Origin: Cupriavidus yeoncheonensis
Lineage (GTDB): Bacteria > Pseudomonadota > Gammaproteobacteria > Burkholderiales > Burkholderiaceae
Direction: 5' to 3'
Assembly: GCF_905397275.1 (NCBI RefSeq)
Contig: NZ_CAJPUY010000009.1
Location: 62,001 to 126,000, forward strand
DNA: 64,000 bases
Within the stretch, counting starts at the first letter, position 1. Each line of letters opens with the position of its first letter. The notes beneath the pieces are model-generated. The model saw nothing but the letters and a program-made list of their open reading frames with translations, was not told where the DNA came from and made no database searches. Of the stretch, positions 8,899 to 18,448 are shown in pieces. The position numbers were made by a program, and so were the translations under genes.

Positions 8899-9963
8899 AT
8901 GATCGACTGGATTACCTCGCAAGGCCACGCCATCTTCGGCGGCGCTTGGACGCCGCTGTGGATCCTCATCCGGGCCGTGCTTATCGTGGTGCCGCTGCTG
9001 CTGTGCGTGGCCTACCTGATTCTGTGGGAGCGCAAGCTGATCGGCTGGATGCACGTGCGTCTGGGCCCGAACCGCGTGGGTCCGCTGGGCCTGCTGCAGC
9101 CGATTGCCGACGTGCTGAAGCTGCTGCTCAAGGAAGTCATGACGCCGACGCAAGTCAGCAAGGGCATGTACCTGGTTGCCCCGCTGATGGTGCTGATGCC
9201 GGCCGTGGCGGTCTGGGCCGTGATTCCGTTCCAGGCCGAAGTCGTGATGGCCAACGTCAACGCCGGTCTGCTGTACGTGATGGCGATCAGCTCGGTCGGC
9301 GTGTACGGCGTGATCCTGGCCGGCTGGTCCTCGAACTCCAAGTACGCGTTCCTGGGTGGCATGCGCGCCGCGGCGCAGATGGTGTCGTACGAAATCGCCA
9401 TGGGCTTTGCCCTGGTGACGGTGCTGATGGTGTCGGGCAGCCTGAACCTGTCGGCCATCGTCAACAGCCAGAACGCGGGTTATTTCGCCGACATGGGCAT
9501 CAACGTCCTGTCGTGGAACTGGATTCCGCTGCTGCCGATGTTCGGCGTGTACTTCATCTCGGGCGTGGCGGAAACCAACCGTCACCCGTTCGACGTGGTG
9601 GAAGGCGAATCGGAAATCGTGGCGGGTCACATGATCGAATACTCGGGCATGGGCTTCGCGCTGTTCTTCCTGGCCGAGTACATCAACATGATCATCATCT
9701 CGACGATGACCGCGCTGATGTTCCTGGGTGGCTGGGCGCCTCCGTTCTCGAGCTTCCTGACCAACGCGATCCCCGGCTTCTTCTGGCTGCTGATCAAGGT
9801 ATTCCTGCTGCTGTCGGTCTTTATCTGGATTCGTGCCTCGTTCCCGCGCTACCGCTATGACCAGATCATGCGCCTGGGCTGGAAGGTGTTCATTCCCCTG
9901 ACCGTGGGTTGGCTGATCATCGTGGCGATCTGGATCAAGTCGCCTTGGAATATCTGGCACTGA
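8899..9963 (+). CDS. nuoH: NADH-quinone oxidoreductase subunit H
   Basis: Membrane subunit at the joint of the two arms of complex I, forming part of the quinone tunnel. The protein is 354 aa with eight predicted transmembrane helices. The conserved cytoplasmic stretch [19 protein letters not shown] follows the first helix. The loops with [21 protein letters not shown] and [15 protein letters not shown] are also present. It lies between nuoG and nuoI. Confidence 0.97.
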   Translation: MIDWITSQGHAIFGGAWTPLWILIRAVLIVVPLLLCVAYLILWERKLIGWMHVRLGPNRVGPLGLLQPIADVLKLLLKEVMTPTQVSKGMYLVAPLMVLMPAVAVWAVIPFQAEVVMANVNAGLLYVMAISSVGVYGVILAGWSSNSKYAFLGGMRAAAQMVSYEIAMGFALVTVLMVSGSLNLSAIVNSQNAGYFADMGINVLSWNWIPLLPMFGVYFISGVAETNRHPFDVVEGESEIVAGHMIEYSGMGFALFFLAEYINMIIISTMTALMFLGGWAPPFSSFLTNAIPGFFWLLIKVFLLLSVFIWIRASFPRYRYDQIMRLGWKVFIPLTVGWLIIVAIWIKSPWNIWH

Positions 9964-10034
9964 ACCGCCAGGCGAGGACGCGCGCACTGCACCGTTGCGG
10001 CGCGCGCCTCGGGAAACACTAGGAAGCAATCGTC

Positions 10035-10526
10035 ATGCTGCTCGCCATCAAGGACTTCTTCAACAGCCTGCTCCTGAAGGAACTCTTCAAGGGCATGGCG
10101 CTGACCGGCCGCTATCTCTTCGCGCGCAAGGTCACCGTCCAGTTCCCGGAAGAGAAAACGCCGATCTCGCCGCGTTTCCGTGGCCTGCACGCGCTGCGCC
10201 GCTACCCGAACGGGGAAGAGCGCTGCATCGCGTGCAAGCTGTGCGAGGCGGTATGCCCGGCACTGGCGATCACGATCGAGTCCGACGTGCGTGCCGACGG
10301 CACCCGCCGTACCACGCGCTACGACATCGACCTGACCAAGTGCATTTTCTGCGGCTTCTGCGAAGAGGCCTGCCCGGTCGACGCGGTCGTCGAAACGCCG
10401 ATCCTGGAGTACCACGGCGAGAAGCGCGGCGATCTGTACTTCACCAAGGACATGCTGCTGGCGGTGGGCGACCGCTACGAGCCACAGATTGCCGCAGCCA
10501 AGGCTGCGGACGCCAAGTACCGCTGA
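10035..10526 (+). CDS. nuoI: NADH-quinone oxidoreductase subunit I
   Basis: The TYKY-type subunit with two [4Fe-4S] clusters, N6a and N6b, on the path to N2. The protein is 163 aa. Ligand sets are Cys64, Cys67, Cys70 and Cys74 ([11 protein letters not shown]), and Cys103, Cys106, Cys109 and Cys113 ([11 protein letters not shown]). The gap to nuoJ is 142 bases and contains a hairpin with GGCGCCGG and CCGGTGCC arms just after the stop. Confidence 0.97.
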   Translation: MLLAIKDFFNSLLLKELFKGMALTGRYLFARKVTVQFPEEKTPISPRFRGLHALRRYPNGEERCIACKLCEAVCPALAITIESDVRADGTRRTTRYDIDLTKCIFCGFCEEACPVDAVVETPILEYHGEKRGDLYFTKDMLLAVGDRYEPQIAAAKAADAKYR

Positions 10527-10668
10527 GATCGGCTGGCGCCGGCGTCGCCGGTGCCGCCCAGTGAATTTGAATCGGGCTCCGCAAGGGGCCAATGGAAGGA
10601 TGCCGCAAGCGCGGGCCACCCACAGGGGTAGTCTGTGCCGAAGGCCAAGAGAGGATCCGACACGGACC

Positions 10669-11313
10669 ATGGAACTCACGACCACCATCTTCTACGTCTT
10701 TGCGCTGGTGCTGGTGCTCTCCGCACTGAAGGTCATCACCGCGAAGAACCCGGTGCACTCCGCACTGTTCCTCGTGCTGTCGTTCTTCACGGCTGCGGCG
10801 ATCTGGCTGCTGCTCAAGGCGGAATTCCTCGCCGTCCTGCTGGTGCTGGTGTATGTCGGCGCCGTGATGGTGCTTTTCCTGTTCGTGGTGATGATGATCG
10901 ATATCGACATCGAACACCTGCGCCGGGACTTCTGGACCTATGTGCCGCTCGCGTCGGTCGTCGGTGCGCTGATCATTGCTGAAATGGCCATCGTGCTGGT
11001 GCGCAATTTCATCGGCACGGTCGCCCCGGTGGTGGCTGCCGGTTCGCAGGAGCCGGGCTACTCGAACACGGCCGCGCTGGGCAAGCTCATCTACACCGAC
11101 TATATCTATGCCTTCGAAGTGGCCGGCATCATCCTGCTGGTGGCCATCATCGCGGCGGTTGCGCTGACCATGCGCCGCCGCAAGGACGTGAAGGCGCAGG
11201 ATATCTCGTCGCAGCTGCGGACCCGCCGCGCTGACCGCGTGCGCCTGGTGTCCATGCCGGCGGAAAGCCAGTCCGCCCAGGCCGATGCCGCGGCGACCGC
11301 CAACAAGAACTAA
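10669..11313 (+). CDS. nuoJ: NADH-quinone oxidoreductase subunit J
   Basis: Membrane subunit next to NuoA and NuoK, with the pi-bulge helix that couples quinone chemistry to proton movement. The protein is 214 aa with five hydrophobic helices. The conserved [20 protein letters not shown] segment is in helix 3. The frame is open back to 10489, overlapping nuoI, but the ATG at 10669 follows an AAGAGAGGA site and gives [12 protein letters not shown], the family start. The last 45 residues are charged and Ala-rich, an extra cytoplasmic tail. Confidence 0.95.
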   Translation: MELTTTIFYVFALVLVLSALKVITAKNPVHSALFLVLSFFTAAAIWLLLKAEFLAVLLVLVYVGAVMVLFLFVVMMIDIDIEHLRRDFWTYVPLASVVGALIIAEMAIVLVRNFIGTVAPVVAAGSQEPGYSNTAALGKLIYTDYIYAFEVAGIILLVAIIAAVALTMRRRKDVKAQDISSQLRTRRADRVRLVSMPAESQSAQADAAATANKN

Positions 11314-11330
11314 AGCCACGGAGAAACGCT

Positions 11331-11636
11331 GTGCTCTCTCTCGCCCATTTCCTCGTGCTCGGTGCGATCCTGTTCGCGATCAGCATCGTTGGTATTTTCC
11401 TGAACCGCAAGAACGTGATCGTGCTGCTGATGGCGATCGAGCTCATGCTGCTTGCGGTGAACATGAACTTCGTCGCCTTCTCGCACTACATGGGCGACCT
11501 GGCCGGTCAGGTTTTCGTTTTCTTCATCCTCACGGTGGCCGCTGCCGAGTCGGCAATCGGTCTGGCAATCCTGGTTGTGCTGTTCCGCAATCTGGACACG
11601 ATCAACGTGGACGACATGGATACCCTGAAGTACTGA
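11331..11636 (+). CDS. nuoK: NADH-quinone oxidoreductase subunit K
   Basis: Small antiporter-like membrane subunit of complex I, 101 aa with three transmembrane helices. The two key glutamates are in [18 protein letters not shown] and in [17 protein letters not shown]. The start is GTG, preceded by a GGAG site (CACGGAGAAACGCT). It begins 17 bases after nuoJ. Confidence 0.96.
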   Translation: MLSLAHFLVLGAILFAISIVGIFLNRKNVIVLLMAIELMLLAVNMNFVAFSHYMGDLAGQVFVFFILTVAAAESAIGLAILVVLFRNLDTINVDDMDTLKY

Positions 11637-11697
11637 TCCATGACGCACTACGCAATGAAACAAGACCGCTCACCGCTCGCACACCAATAAGCGTCCT

Positions 11698-13785
11698 ATG
11701 GCAACCACGCTCAACCCCAACCTGCTGCTTGCGATTCCGCTGGCGCCGCTAGTCGGCTCAGCGATCGCCGGCCTGTTCGGCACCAAGTTCTTTGGTCTGT
11801 TTTCCTCGGAGTCGCGCGGCGGCCGCATGGTGGCCCACACCGCGACGATCCTCGGCGTGGCCATTGCCTGCGTGCTGTCGGTGATGGTGCTGCTCGACGT
11901 GATGAACGGCGCCAGCTTCAACGGCACTGTCTACGAGTGGATGGCCATCGGCGACCTGAAGATGGAGGTCGGCTTCCTGGTCGATTCCCTGACGGCCATG
12001 ATGATGGTGGTGGTGACCTTCGTGTCGCTGATGGTGCATATCTACACCGTCGGCTACATGGACGGAGACCCCGGCTACAACCGATTCTTCTCGTACATCG
12101 CGCTCTTCACCTTCTCGATGCTGATGCTGGTGATGAGCAACAACTTCCTGCAGCTGTTCTTCGGCTGGGAAGCGGTGGGCCTGGTGTCGTACCTGCTGAT
12201 CGGTTTCTGGTACACCCGCCCGACGGCAATCTTCGCGAACCTGAAGGCGTTCCTGGTGAACCGAGTCGGTGACTTCGGCTTCATCCTGGGCATCGGCCTG
12301 CTGCTGGCCTACAGCGGCAGCATGAGCTACTCGGACGTGTTCGCCGCCCGCGAGAAGCTTGCCACGGTGATCTTCCCGGGCACCGACTGGATGATGCTGA
12401 CGGTAGCCTGCATCTGCCTGTTCATCGGCGCGATGGGCAAGTCGGCGCAGTTCCCGCTGCACGTCTGGCTGCCTGACTCGATGGAAGGCCCGACCCCGAT
12501 TTCCGCGCTGATCCACGCCGCAACCATGGTGACTGCCGGCATCTTCATGGTGGCCCGCATGTCGCCGCTGTTCGAGCTGTCGGACACCGCGCTGTCCTTC
12601 GTGCTGGTGATCGGCGCCATTACCGCCCTGTTCATGGGCTTCCTGGGCATCATCCAGAACGACATCAAGCGCGTGGTCGCATACTCGACGCTGTCGCAGC
12701 TCGGCTACATGACCGTCGCGCTGGGCGCTTCGGCGTACTCGGTCGCCGTGTTCCACCTGATGACCCACGCCTTCTTCAAGGCGCTGCTGTTCCTCGGCGC
12801 GGGTTCGGTCATCATCGGCATGCACCACGACCAGGACATCCGCAACATGGGCGGCCTGCGCAAGTACATGCCGATCACCTGGATCACCTCGCTGATGGGT
12901 TCGCTGGCGCTGATCGGCACGCCGTTCTTCTCGGGCTTCTACTCGAAGGATTCGATCATCGAAGCGGTGGCCGAATCGCACCTGGCGGGTTCGGGCTTTG
13001 CCTACTTCGCGGTGCTGGCCGGCGTGTTCGTGACTGCGTTCTACTCGTTCCGCATGTACTTCCTGGTCTTCCATGGCAAGGAGCGCTGGGGCCAGAACCA
13101 TGCTCACCACGGCCACGAAGGCGACCACGAACAAGAAGAGGTCTCGCATGACCACCACCATGGCCTGGCCGCCGGCGAAAAGCCGCACGAGTCGCCGTGG
13201 GTGGTGACGCTGCCGCTGGTGCTGCTGGCGATTCCGTCGGTCATCATCGGTGCGATCGCCATCGAGCCGATGCTGTTCGGCGACTTCTTCAAGCACGGCG
13301 TGGCATTCAAGGACGTGATCTTCGTCGGCGAGAACCACCATGCCATGAAGGAACTCGAAGAAGCCTTCAACGGCTGGGTGCCGATGGCGATCCATTCGCT
13401 GACCACCCCGGTCCTGTGGCTGGCCATTGCCGGTGTCGTGCTGTCATGGTTCTTCTACATGAAGCGTCCGGACATTCCCGAGGCGATCAAGAACCGCTTC
13501 TCGGGCCTGTACAAGCTGCTCGACAACAAGTACTACATGGACGCTTTCAACCAGGCTGTGTTCGCACGCGGTGCGCGCCTGCTGGGTACCGGCCTGTGGA
13601 AGGGCGGCGACCAGAGCCTGATCGACGGCCTGTTCGTCAATGGTTCGGCGCGCGTGGTGGCTTCGTTCGCCGCGGCCAGCCGCTACCTGCAATCGGGCTA
13701 TATCTACCACTACGCATTCGCGATGATCGTGGGCATGCTGGCGCTGCTGACGCTCACGATCACGGGCGTGATCGGCACCAAGTGA
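11698..13785 (+). CDS. nuoL: NADH-quinone oxidoreductase subunit L
   Basis: Distal proton-pumping subunit of complex I, related to Mrp antiporters, with the long lateral helix at the C-terminus. The protein is 695 aa. Key features are the glutamate in FFGWEAVGLVSYLLIGFW and the lysine/histidine helices around MGKSAQFPLHVWLPDSMEGP and STLSQLGYM. Residues about 464-497 form a His- and acid-rich insert, with NHAHHGHEGDHEQEE then SHDHHHG, between helices. nuoM starts 27 bases later. Confidence 0.97.
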   Translation: MATTLNPNLLLAIPLAPLVGSAIAGLFGTKFFGLFSSESRGGRMVAHTATILGVAIACVLSVMVLLDVMNGASFNGTVYEWMAIGDLKMEVGFLVDSLTAMMMVVVTFVSLMVHIYTVGYMDGDPGYNRFFSYIALFTFSMLMLVMSNNFLQLFFGWEAVGLVSYLLIGFWYTRPTAIFANLKAFLVNRVGDFGFILGIGLLLAYSGSMSYSDVFAAREKLATVIFPGTDWMMLTVACICLFIGAMGKSAQFPLHVWLPDSMEGPTPISALIHAATMVTAGIFMVARMSPLFELSDTALSFVLVIGAITALFMGFLGIIQNDIKRVVAYSTLSQLGYMTVALGASAYSVAVFHLMTHAFFKALLFLGAGSVIIGMHHDQDIRNMGGLRKYMPITWITSLMGSLALIGTPFFSGFYSKDSIIEAVAESHLAGSGFAYFAVLAGVFVTAFYSFRMYFLVFHGKERWGQNHAHHGHEGDHEQEEVSHDHHHGLAAGEKPHESPWVVTLPLVLLAIPSVIIGAIAIEPMLFGDFFKHGVAFKDVIFVGENHHAMKELEEAFNGWVPMAIHSLTTPVLWLAIAGVVLSWFFYMKRPDIPEAIKNRFSGLYKLLDNKYYMDAFNQAVFARGARLLGTGLWKGGDQSLIDGLFVNGSARVVASFAAASRYLQSGYIYHYAFAMIVGMLALLTLTITGVIGTK

Positions 13786-13812
13786 TAGGCACCGAGTAAG
13801 GAAAACAAAGAA

Positions 13813-15279
13813 ATGGTTCTGTCTTTCGCAATCTGGCTGCCTATCTTCTTCGGCTTGCTGATACTGGCCTCGGGCTCAGACCGCAGCGCCGGCTACGTGA
13901 GGTGGATGTCGCTGTTCGGCTCAATCGCCAGCTTCATCGTCACGCTGCCGCTGGTGTTCCACTTCGACAAATCCACCGCTGCGATGCAGTTCGTGGAGAA
14001 GTCGTCCTGGATCGAACGCTTCAACATCCAGTACCACCTTGGCGTTGACGGCATCTCGATGTGGTTCGTCGTGCTGACCGCCTTCATCACCGTGATCGTC
14101 GTGATCTCGGCCTGGGAAGTGATCACCGAACGCGTGGCCGAGTACATGGCTTCGTTCCTGATCCTGTCCGGCGTGATGGTCGGCGTGTTCTGCGCGCTGG
14201 ACGGCATGCTGTTCTACGTGTTCTTCGAAGCCACGCTGATCCCGATGTACATCATCATCGGCGTGTGGGGCGGCCCGAACCGGGTGTACGCGGCGTTCAA
14301 GTTCTTCCTGTACACGCTGCTGGGCTCGCTGCTGACACTGGTCGCGCTGCTGTTCCTGTACAACAAGACCGGTACCTTCGAGATCCTGCAGTGGCACCAG
14401 GCCAAGCTGTCGATGAACGAGCAGATCGCGCTGTTCATCGCCTTCTTCATGGCTTTCGCCGTCAAGGTCCCGATGTGGCCGGTGCACACCTGGCTGCCCG
14501 ACGCGCACGTGGAAGCGCCGACCGGCGGTTCCGTGGTCCTGGCCGCGATCATGCTGAAGCTGGGTGCCTACGGTTTCCTGCGGTTCTCGCTGCCGATCGC
14601 GCCTGACGCAAGCCATTCGCTGGCCGCCTTCATCATCACCATCTCGCTGATCGCCGTGATCTACATCGGCCTGGTGGCCCTGGTGCAGGCCGACATGAAG
14701 AAGCTGGTGGCGTACTCGTCGATCGCGCACATGGGCTTTGTGACGCTCGGTTTCTTCATCTTCAATGAAATCGGCATCGAAGGCGGCATCGTGCAGATGA
14801 TTTCGCACGGCTTCATCTCGGGCGCCATGTTCCTGTGCATCGGCGTGCTGTATGACCGCGTGCACTCGCGCCAGATCGCCGACTACGGCGGCGTGGTGAA
14901 CACCATGCCGAAGTTCGCCGCGCTGTCGGTGTTCTTCGCGATGGCCAACTGCGGCCTGCCGGCGACCTCCGGTTTCGTAGGCGAGTTCATGGTGATCCTG
15001 GGCTCGGTCGAGTACAACTTCTGGATCGGCCTGCTTGCCGCCACCGCCCTGATCTTCGGCGCTGCCTATTCGCTGTGGATGGTCAAGCGCGTGATCTTCG
15101 GCGACATCGTGCACCAGCACGTCCGCGAGCTGGTGGACCTGAACAAGCGCGAGTTCCTGATGCTGGGCCTGCTCGCCATCATGACGCTGTACATGGGCCT
15201 GCACCCGAAGCCCTTCACCGACGTGATGCACGCTTCGGTGGTCAACCTGCTGTCCCACGTGGCGCAGTCGAAGCTGTAA
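13813..15279 (+). CDS. nuoM: NADH-quinone oxidoreductase subunit M
   Basis: Antiporter-like proton-pumping subunit of complex I. The protein is 488 aa with about 14 transmembrane helices. The conserved glutamate is in FYVFFEATLIPMYIIIGVWG, the lysine in AFAVKVPMWPVHTWLPDAHVE, and the next channel in YSSIAHMGFVTLG. It has an ATG start with a weak purine-rich site. It lies between nuoL and nuoN. Confidence 0.97.
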   Translation: MVLSFAIWLPIFFGLLILASGSDRSAGYVRWMSLFGSIASFIVTLPLVFHFDKSTAAMQFVEKSSWIERFNIQYHLGVDGISMWFVVLTAFITVIVVISAWEVITERVAEYMASFLILSGVMVGVFCALDGMLFYVFFEATLIPMYIIIGVWGGPNRVYAAFKFFLYTLLGSLLTLVALLFLYNKTGTFEILQWHQAKLSMNEQIALFIAFFMAFAVKVPMWPVHTWLPDAHVEAPTGGSVVLAAIMLKLGAYGFLRFSLPIAPDASHSLAAFIITISLIAVIYIGLVALVQADMKKLVAYSSIAHMGFVTLGFFIFNEIGIEGGIVQMISHGFISGAMFLCIGVLYDRVHSRQIADYGGVVNTMPKFAALSVFFAMANCGLPATSGFVGEFMVILGSVEYNFWIGLLAATALIFGAAYSLWMVKRVIFGDIVHQHVRELVDLNKREFLMLGLLAIMTLYMGLHPKPFTDVMHASVVNLLSHVAQSKL

Positions 15280-15297
15280 TCGGGGAGAGATAACACT

Positions 15298-16773
15298 ATG
15301 CAACCGTCCTCGACTCTCGCCTCTGTGGCGCCGATCATTTTCCTCGCGGTCGCGATTGCCGCGGTCAACTGGATCGACCTTGCCCGCGGCAAGGGCAAGC
15401 AAAGCGTCGCCTACCCGCTGTCGCTGCTGTTCACGCTGGTGCTGACCGTCTGGTTCGGCATCAATGCGTCGGCCGGCGAGACGCACTACGCCTTTGCGAA
15501 CCTGGTCGTGATCGATCCGCTGGCCAATGTGCTGTCGGCATTCTGCTCGGCCGGCCTGTTCATGACGCTGGTCTACACCCGCCGCTACCTGGCCGACCGC
15601 GACATGTACGCGGGCGAGTTCTACCAGCTCTCGCTGTTCGCGCTGGGCGGTCAGATTGTCATGATCACCGGCAACAACTTCCTGACCCTGTACCTGGGCC
15701 TGGAACTGCTGTCGCTGTCGTCCTACGCGCTGGTGGCGCTGCGCCGCGATTCGCGCGTGACGTCGGAATCGGCCATGAAGTACTTCGTGCTGGGCGCGCT
15801 GGCTTCGGGCTTCCTGCTGTACGGCATCTCGATGATGTACGGTGCGACCGGTTCGCTGAACCTGGGCGAAGTGTTCCGCGTGGTGGAGTCGGGCCGTGTC
15901 AACACCACCATGCTGGCCTTTGGCGTGGTCTTCATCGTCGCCGGCCTGTCGTTCAAGCTCGGTGCCGCGCCGTTCCACATGTGGATTCCGGACATCTACC
16001 AGGGTTCGCCGACCGCGGTGACGCTGCTGATCGCCGGTGGCCCGAAGGTGGCGGCATTCGCGCTGATCGTGCGCGTGCTGGTGGAAGGCCTGCTGCCGCT
16101 GGCCGCGGACTGGCAGACCATGCTGGTGGTGCTGGCCGTCCTGTCGCTGGCAATCGGCAACCTGACCGCCATCGTCCAGACCAACCTGAAGCGGATGCTG
16201 GCTTACTCGACCATTTCGCACATGGGCTTCATCCTGCTGGGCATGCTGTCCGGCGTGGTGGCCAACAAGGCGGATGGCGCGGCGAATGCCTACAGCTCGG
16301 CGATGTTCTACTCGGTCACGTACCTGCTGACCACGCTGGGTACCTTCGGCCTGATCCTGCTGCGCACCACCAAGGGCTTCGAGGCGGAAACGCTGGAAGA
16401 CCTGAAGGGCATGTCGCGCCGCAACCCGTGGTTCGCGTTCCTGATGCTGGTGATGATGTTCTCGCTGGCCGGCATTCCGCCGACTGTGGGCTTCTACGCC
16501 AAGCTGTCGGTACTCGAAGCCGTGGTGAAGTCCGGCATGACCTGGCTGGCCGTGGTCGCGGTGCTGTTCTCGCTGATCGGTGCCTTCTACTACCTGCGCG
16601 TGGTCAAGCTGATGTACTTCGACGCACCGGTCGGCGAAGAGCCGCTGGAGGCCACCACTGGCCTGCGTTCGGTGCTGAGCCTGAACGGCGCGGCAGTGAT
16701 CCTGCTGGGCATCTTCCCGGCTGCGCTGATGAACCTGTGCTACCAGGCCATCCGCGCAACGCTGGCCTCCTGA
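15298..16773 (+). CDS. nuoN: NADH-quinone oxidoreductase subunit N
   Basis: Third antiporter-like subunit of complex I and last of the 14 core genes. The protein is 491 aa with about 14 helices. The conserved glutamate is in LGLELLSLSSYALVAL, the lysine in GLSFKLGAAPFHMWIPDIYQG, and the helix-12 lysine region in LKRMLAYSTISHMGF. A GGGGAGAG site precedes the ATG. A small DUF2818 gene follows after 19 bases. Confidence 0.97.
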   Translation: MQPSSTLASVAPIIFLAVAIAAVNWIDLARGKGKQSVAYPLSLLFTLVLTVWFGINASAGETHYAFANLVVIDPLANVLSAFCSAGLFMTLVYTRRYLADRDMYAGEFYQLSLFALGGQIVMITGNNFLTLYLGLELLSLSSYALVALRRDSRVTSESAMKYFVLGALASGFLLYGISMMYGATGSLNLGEVFRVVESGRVNTTMLAFGVVFIVAGLSFKLGAAPFHMWIPDIYQGSPTAVTLLIAGGPKVAAFALIVRVLVEGLLPLAADWQTMLVVLAVLSLAIGNLTAIVQTNLKRMLAYSTISHMGFILLGMLSGVVANKADGAANAYSSAMFYSVTYLLTTLGTFGLILLRTTKGFEAETLEDLKGMSRRNPWFAFLMLVMMFSLAGIPPTVGFYAKLSVLEAVVKSGMTWLAVVAVLFSLIGAFYYLRVVKLMYFDAPVGEEPLEATTGLRSVLSLNGAAVILLGIFPAALMNLCYQAIRATLAS

Positions 16774-16792
16774 ACGTACGAGGCCAGAAGGC

Positions 16793-17101
16793 ATGAGTTC
16801 CCCGACGGGCGGCTGGTTTGTCATCTTGTTGGCACTGGTTTGTGCCAACCTGCCGTTCATCAACCAGCGCCTGTTCGCGGTGGTCCCGCTGCGCTGGAGC
16901 CGCAAGCCGCTGTGGCTGCGGCTGGTGGAACTGATCTGCCTCTATCTGGCAGCCGGCCTGGCCGGCTTTGCGGTGGAGGCAAGCCTCGGCAACGCCTTTC
17001 CGCTGGGCTGGCAGTTCTACGCCATTACGGCGTGCATGATGCTGGTGTTCGCCTTCCCGGGCTTTACCTGGCAGTACCTCGTCAAACACCGCACGGCCTG
17101 A
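16793..17101 (+). CDS. DUF2818 family membrane protein
   Basis: Small protein of 102 aa with about three hydrophobic segments (4-22, 43-65, 76-96). It matches the DUF2818 family, which in Burkholderiales sits directly after nuoN. The short gap of 19 bases suggests it is the last gene of the nuo operon, perhaps an accessory or assembly factor for complex I. That role is inferred from position only; no catalytic motif is visible. Confidence 0.85.
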   Translation: MSSPTGGWFVILLALVCANLPFINQRLFAVVPLRWSRKPLWLRLVELICLYLAAGLAGFAVEASLGNAFPLGWQFYAITACMMLVFAFPGFTWQYLVKHRTA

Positions 17102-17146
17102 AGCCGGTCATGAAGCCGCCGGGCGTGCCATTCACCCGGAGTGCTC

Positions 17147-17761
17147 ATGACGGAAAAGACCCACGACAACCTTGCCCCGCCATCAGGCGATGAAGGGCTC
17201 AAGGAAGTCTGCGTTGCTTCGGCAACCGTCCATCGCGGCAAATTCCTCACGCTGAAGCAAGACATCGTCCGCCTGCCCGACGGCAAGCAGACTGGCCGCG
17301 AGTACGTCGTACATCCCGGCGCGGTCATGATGATTCCGCTGTTCGACGACGGCACCGTGCTGATGGAGCGGCAATTCCGCTACCCGGTCGGTGAAGTCAT
17401 GCTCGAATTCCCCGCCGGCAAGCTCGACCCGGAAGAAGGCGCCTTGCGCTGCGGCGAGCGCGAGCTGGAAGAGGAGACCGGCTACAGCGCGGCGCGCTGG
17501 GATTACCTGACCCGCATCCACCCCGTCATTTCGTACTCGACCGAATTCATCGATGTGTTCCTCGCGCGCGACCTGAGCGCGGGGCACGCGAAGCTCGATG
17601 AAGGCGAGTTCCTCGAAACCTTCATCGTTCCGGCCGGCCAGGTGCTGGACTGGGTGCGCCAGGGCCGCATTACCGACGTGAAGACCATCATCGGCGCGTT
17701 CTGGCTGGAGAAGGTAATCTCGGGTGTGTGGCAGCCCGGCGAGCAGCCGGTGCCGCGCTGA
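17147..17761 (+). CDS. NUDIX hydrolase, ADP-ribose pyrophosphatase type
   Basis: Likely cleaves ADP-ribose or a related nucleoside diphosphate derivative in the cytoplasm. The protein is 204 aa. The NUDIX box is complete: Gly, five residues, Glu, seven residues, then RELEEETGY, at about residues 95-117. The preceding VLMERQFRYPVGEVMLEFPAG is typical of the ADP-ribose branch (NudF-like). A GTG at 17141 is in frame, but the GGAG at 17138-17141 is well placed only for the ATG at 17147. It stands 45 bases after the DUF2818 gene. Confidence 0.9.
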   Translation: MTEKTHDNLAPPSGDEGLKEVCVASATVHRGKFLTLKQDIVRLPDGKQTGREYVVHPGAVMMIPLFDDGTVLMERQFRYPVGEVMLEFPAGKLDPEEGALRCGERELEEETGYSAARWDYLTRIHPVISYSTEFIDVFLARDLSAGHAKLDEGEFLETFIVPAGQVLDWVRQGRITDVKTIIGAFWLEKVISGVWQPGEQPVPR

Positions 17762-17808
17762 GGCGTGGCAACAGCGGCCAGCAGTAGAGCGGTGTGCGTT
17801 TCGCATCA

Positions 17809-17834
17809 TTCGGATGCGGGAAATCCCTTCCGAA
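17809..17834. repeat. Inverted repeat in the DUF1178 upstream region
   Basis: TTCGGA (17809-17814) pairs with TCCGAA (17829-17834), with an inner GGG/CCC pair (17818-17820 with 17825-17827). It is followed by A rather than T on the plus strand, so it is not a clear terminator for the NUDIX gene. It lies just upstream of the promoter at 17852-17880. Confidence 0.4.
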
Positions 17835-17839
17835 AAAAA

Positions 17840-17854
17840 TTAGCACGACCGTTC
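17840..17854 (+). promoter_or_regulatory. Candidate TetR-type operator, TTAGCACGACCGTTC
   Basis: This 15-base element overlaps the -35 box of the promoter for the DUF1178 and acyl-CoA dehydrogenase genes. Its first half, TTAGCACGA, recurs exactly at 52415 upstream of the 3-hydroxyacyl-CoA dehydrogenase gene, where the centre is the palindrome ACGATCGT. Sitting over the -35 fits a repressor. Betaproteobacterial fatty-acid repressors of the TetR family are a reasonable guess; no such regulator gene is in the window. Confidence 0.5.
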
Positions 17855-17880
17855 ACAAAATTTGGTTTCACGGATACTAT
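17852..17880 (+). promoter_or_regulatory. Sigma-70 promoter for the DUF1178-acd operon
   Basis: TTCACA (17852-17857) and TACTAT (17875-17880) are 17 bases apart, in an AT-rich stretch that stands out from its GC-rich surroundings. The predicted start near 17887 leaves an 18-base leader before the ATG at 17905. The candidate operator TTAGCACGACCGTTC overlaps its -35. Confidence 0.65.
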
Positions 17881-17904
17881 TGCTTTTGACGGGCTGGAAA
17901 GATC

Positions 17905-18363
17905 ATGAAGGTGCTCGACCTGCGTTGTGCGCAAGACCATCGTTTCGAGGGCTGGTTTTCCTCCGAGGACGATGCGCAGTCGCAAATCGCAAGTGACCTC
18001 GTCCAGTGCCCGGTCTGCGGTGACCATGCCGTGAGCCGGCTGCCCAGCGCGCCGCGCCTGAATCTCTCGGGCGCGACGCAGGTGCAGCGCGGCCAGGCGA
18101 AGGCAGGGCAGGCGGCGCAAGCGCCGGCCGCCCTGGAAGCCTTGCAGGCGGCCTATATGAAGGCCGTGCGGCAGGTGATGGCGCAGACCGAGGACGTGGG
18201 CGACCGCTTTGCCGAGGAGGCCAGGCGCATGCATTACGACGAGGCACCGGAGCGCGGTATCCGCGGTTCGGCATCCCCGGAGGAGGTGCAGGCGCTGGCG
18301 GAAGAGGGCATCGAAACAATCCCGCTCGTGGTGCCGGATGCTTTGAAGCAGACGGCTCACTGA
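17905..18363 (+). CDS. DUF1178 family protein
   Basis: Cytoplasmic protein of 152 aa in the DUF1178 family, whose function is unknown. The N-terminus MKVLDLRCAQDHRFEGWF is characteristic. A CPVCGD pair with the earlier Cys suggests a small zinc-ribbon-like fold (Cys8, Cys42, Cys45). The middle is Ala/Gln-rich and probably helical. It starts right behind a clear promoter and is followed after 85 bases by two acyl-CoA dehydrogenase genes on the same strand, so it is probably part of that transcript. Confidence 0.85.
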   Translation: MKVLDLRCAQDHRFEGWFSSEDDAQSQIASDLVQCPVCGDHAVSRLPSAPRLNLSGATQVQRGQAKAGQAAQAPAALEALQAAYMKAVRQVMAQTEDVGDRFAEEARRMHYDEAPERGIRGSASPEEVQALAEEGIETIPLVVPDALKQTAH

Positions 18364-18448
18364 ATTGCGTCCTGTGCCCGTGGTTGTCGGCGCAAGACGC
18401 GCAGGCAGACTACTTGCCGGCACCGTGCCGGCATCACTGGAGACGGGC

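Noticed and set aside
13921..16905. 994-codon minus-strand open frame opposite nuoM, nuoN and the DUF2818 gene
   Set aside because: Composition is low-complexity (Arg, His, Gln, Ala) and it crosses three conserved genes, so it is a codon-bias artefact.
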